NCBI GenBank assembly: GCA_025350775.1
Contig: JANXXF010000204.1
Location: forward strand, 1 to 6,493
Source of the DNA: Actinomycetes bacterium
GTDB lineage: Bacteria; Actinomycetota; Thermoleophilia; Gaiellales; Gaiellaceae
Length of the DNA stretch: 6,493 nt
Direction of reading: 5' to 3'
Positions 5,815 to 6,493 of this stretch are shown one piece after another. Under the pieces are notes generated by a model. That model was not told the DNA's origin and did no database searches. It worked only from the letters and a program-made list of their open reading frames with translations. How positions within the stretch are numbered: the first letter of the stretch is position 1; each line of letters opens with the position of its first letter. The position numbers were made by a program, and so were the translations under genes.

Positions 5815-6493
5815 ATGTTCAAGCGCGTGCTCATCGCCAACCGTGGCGAGGTCGCGGTGCGCGTCATTCGCGCGCTCCACGAACTCGACATCGAGGCGGT
5901 CGCGGTCTACTCGACTGCCGACGCCGACTCGCTGCACGTCAAGCTGGCCGATCGCGCGGTGAAGATCGGCCCGCCCGCCGCCAACGCCAGCTACCTCAAC
6001 ATGGCAGCGATCATTGGCGCAGCGCAGATCACCGGCGCCGAGGCGATCCACCCCGGCTGGGGCTTCCTCTCCGAGAACGCCGACTTCGTGCGCGCGTGCG
6101 CGGACAACGACATCGCCTTCATCGGCCCGACCCCGGAGGCGATGGAGCGGATGGGCGACAAGGCGCAGGCCAAGGCCGAGATGCGCGCCGCCGGGGTGCC
6201 GCTCGTGCCCGGTACGGAGGGCACCGCAACGCTTGCCCAAGCACGCGCCGCCGCCGCCGAGTTCGGCTACCCGGTACTGCTCAAGGCCCGCTCCGGCGGT
6301 GGCGGCCGCGGCATGCGGCTGGTGCTGGCGCCCGACCAGCTGGAGGCCGCCTACGCGGCGGCTGCAAACGAGGCGGAGGCAGCGTTCGGCGACGGCGGCC
6401 TCTACCTCGAGAAGGCGCTCGTGCCGGCTCGCCACGTCGAGATCCAGGTGATCTGCGACAGCCACGGCAACGTGCTCACGCTGGGCGAGCGGG
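5815..6493 (+). CDS. accC: Biotin carboxylase, N-terminal part (cut by window end)
   Basis: The first 226 codons of the ATP-grasp biotin carboxylase that carboxylates the carrier biotin using ATP and bicarbonate; about half of the usual ~450 residues lie beyond the window. Residues 1 to about 110 are the biotin carboxylase N-terminal domain (FKRVLIANRGEVAVRVIRA, HPGWGFLSEN at 79-88). From about 115 the ATP-grasp domain begins: MGDK with Lys116, Lys157 followed by the glycine-rich GGGGRGMR loop (161-168), then Glu199 and RHVEIQ (206-211). The fragment ends in LGER, just before the family's usual RDCSxQRR block. Position 82 is Trp where E. coli AccC has Tyr. The ATG at 5815 gives the standard MFKRVLIANRGE start, five bases after the stop of the carrier fusion, so the two are surely co-transcribed. 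No Shine-Dalgarno is visible. The dedicated partner carboxyltransferase (AccA/AccD or AccD-like) is not in the window. Confidence 0.95.
   Translation, partial: MFKRVLIANRGEVAVRVIRALHELDIEAVAVYSTADADSLHVKLADRAVKIGPPAANASYLNMAAIIGAAQITGAEAIHPGWGFLSENADFVRACADNDIAFIGPTPEAMERMGDKAQAKAEMRAAGVPLVPGTEGTATLAQARAAAAEFGYPVLLKARSGGGGRGMRLVLAPDQLEAAYAAAANEAEAAFGDGGLYLEKALVPARHVEIQVICDSHGNVLTLGER

Noticed and set aside
5587..6465. 292-codon open frame on the minus strand
   Set aside because: It spans the antisense of the biotin domain and accC, with no recognisable motif; a high-GC shadow.
1..6493. tRNA/rRNA genes, CRISPR arrays, insertion sequences, phage or plasmid signals
   Set aside because: None seen; apart from short gaps the window is filled by housekeeping genes of uniform composition, with no repeats or mobile-element genes.

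Overview
The window is about 6.5 kb of very GC-rich bacterial DNA (roughly 70% by eye, with G or C at almost every third codon position). It is almost completely coding, with all genes on the + strand. The composition, the shikimate kinase/dehydroquinate synthase fusion, the actinobacterial-looking EF-P and the lack of visible Shine-Dalgarno sequences suggest an actinobacterium, possibly a deep-branching class such as Thermoleophilia (Gaiellales/Solirubrobacterales). That placement is inference; no rRNA or other taxonomic marker is present.

Layout. Bases 1-360 are the 3' end of chorismate synthase (aroC). Bases 376-1824 encode a fused shikimate kinase-3-dehydroquinate synthase (aroKB), and 1834-2268 a type II 3-dehydroquinate dehydratase (aroQ). 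Overlapping the aroQ stop by ATGA, 2265-3329 encodes an M24B Xaa-Pro peptidase-like metalloenzyme. Bases 3350-3916 encode elongation factor P (efp). After the largest gap in the window (84 bases, with a weak hairpin), 4001-5809 encodes a 602-residue protein joining a carboxyltransferase-like barrel to a full AccB-type biotin carboxyl carrier. Bases 5815-6493 are the 5' part of biotin carboxylase (accC), cut by the window end.

The first block supplies four activities of chorismate synthesis: dehydroquinate synthase, dehydroquinate dehydratase, shikimate kinase and chorismate synthase. aroE and aroA are not in the window. The order aroC-aroK-aroB-aroQ-peptidase-efp-accB-accC is an old arrangement, partly shared with Firmicutes such as Bacillus subtilis (yqhS-yqhT-efp, with accBC downstream).

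The most unusual item is the protein at the normal accB position. Its N-terminal ~440 residues align with almost no gaps to the carboxyltransferase fold of OadA, PycB and the transcarboxylase 5S subunit. However, all four metal-ligand positions are replaced (Asp to Leu11, carbamylated Lys to His171, and the two His of HxH to Tyr200 and Gln202). It looks like a conserved pseudo-carboxyltransferase fused to AccB, followed by AccC. A second theme is start-site architecture. Three of the five complete or visible starts that do not overlap the previous gene have a TAGRYT hexamer ending 6-8 bases upstream and no Shine-Dalgarno, as expected of leaderless transcripts.
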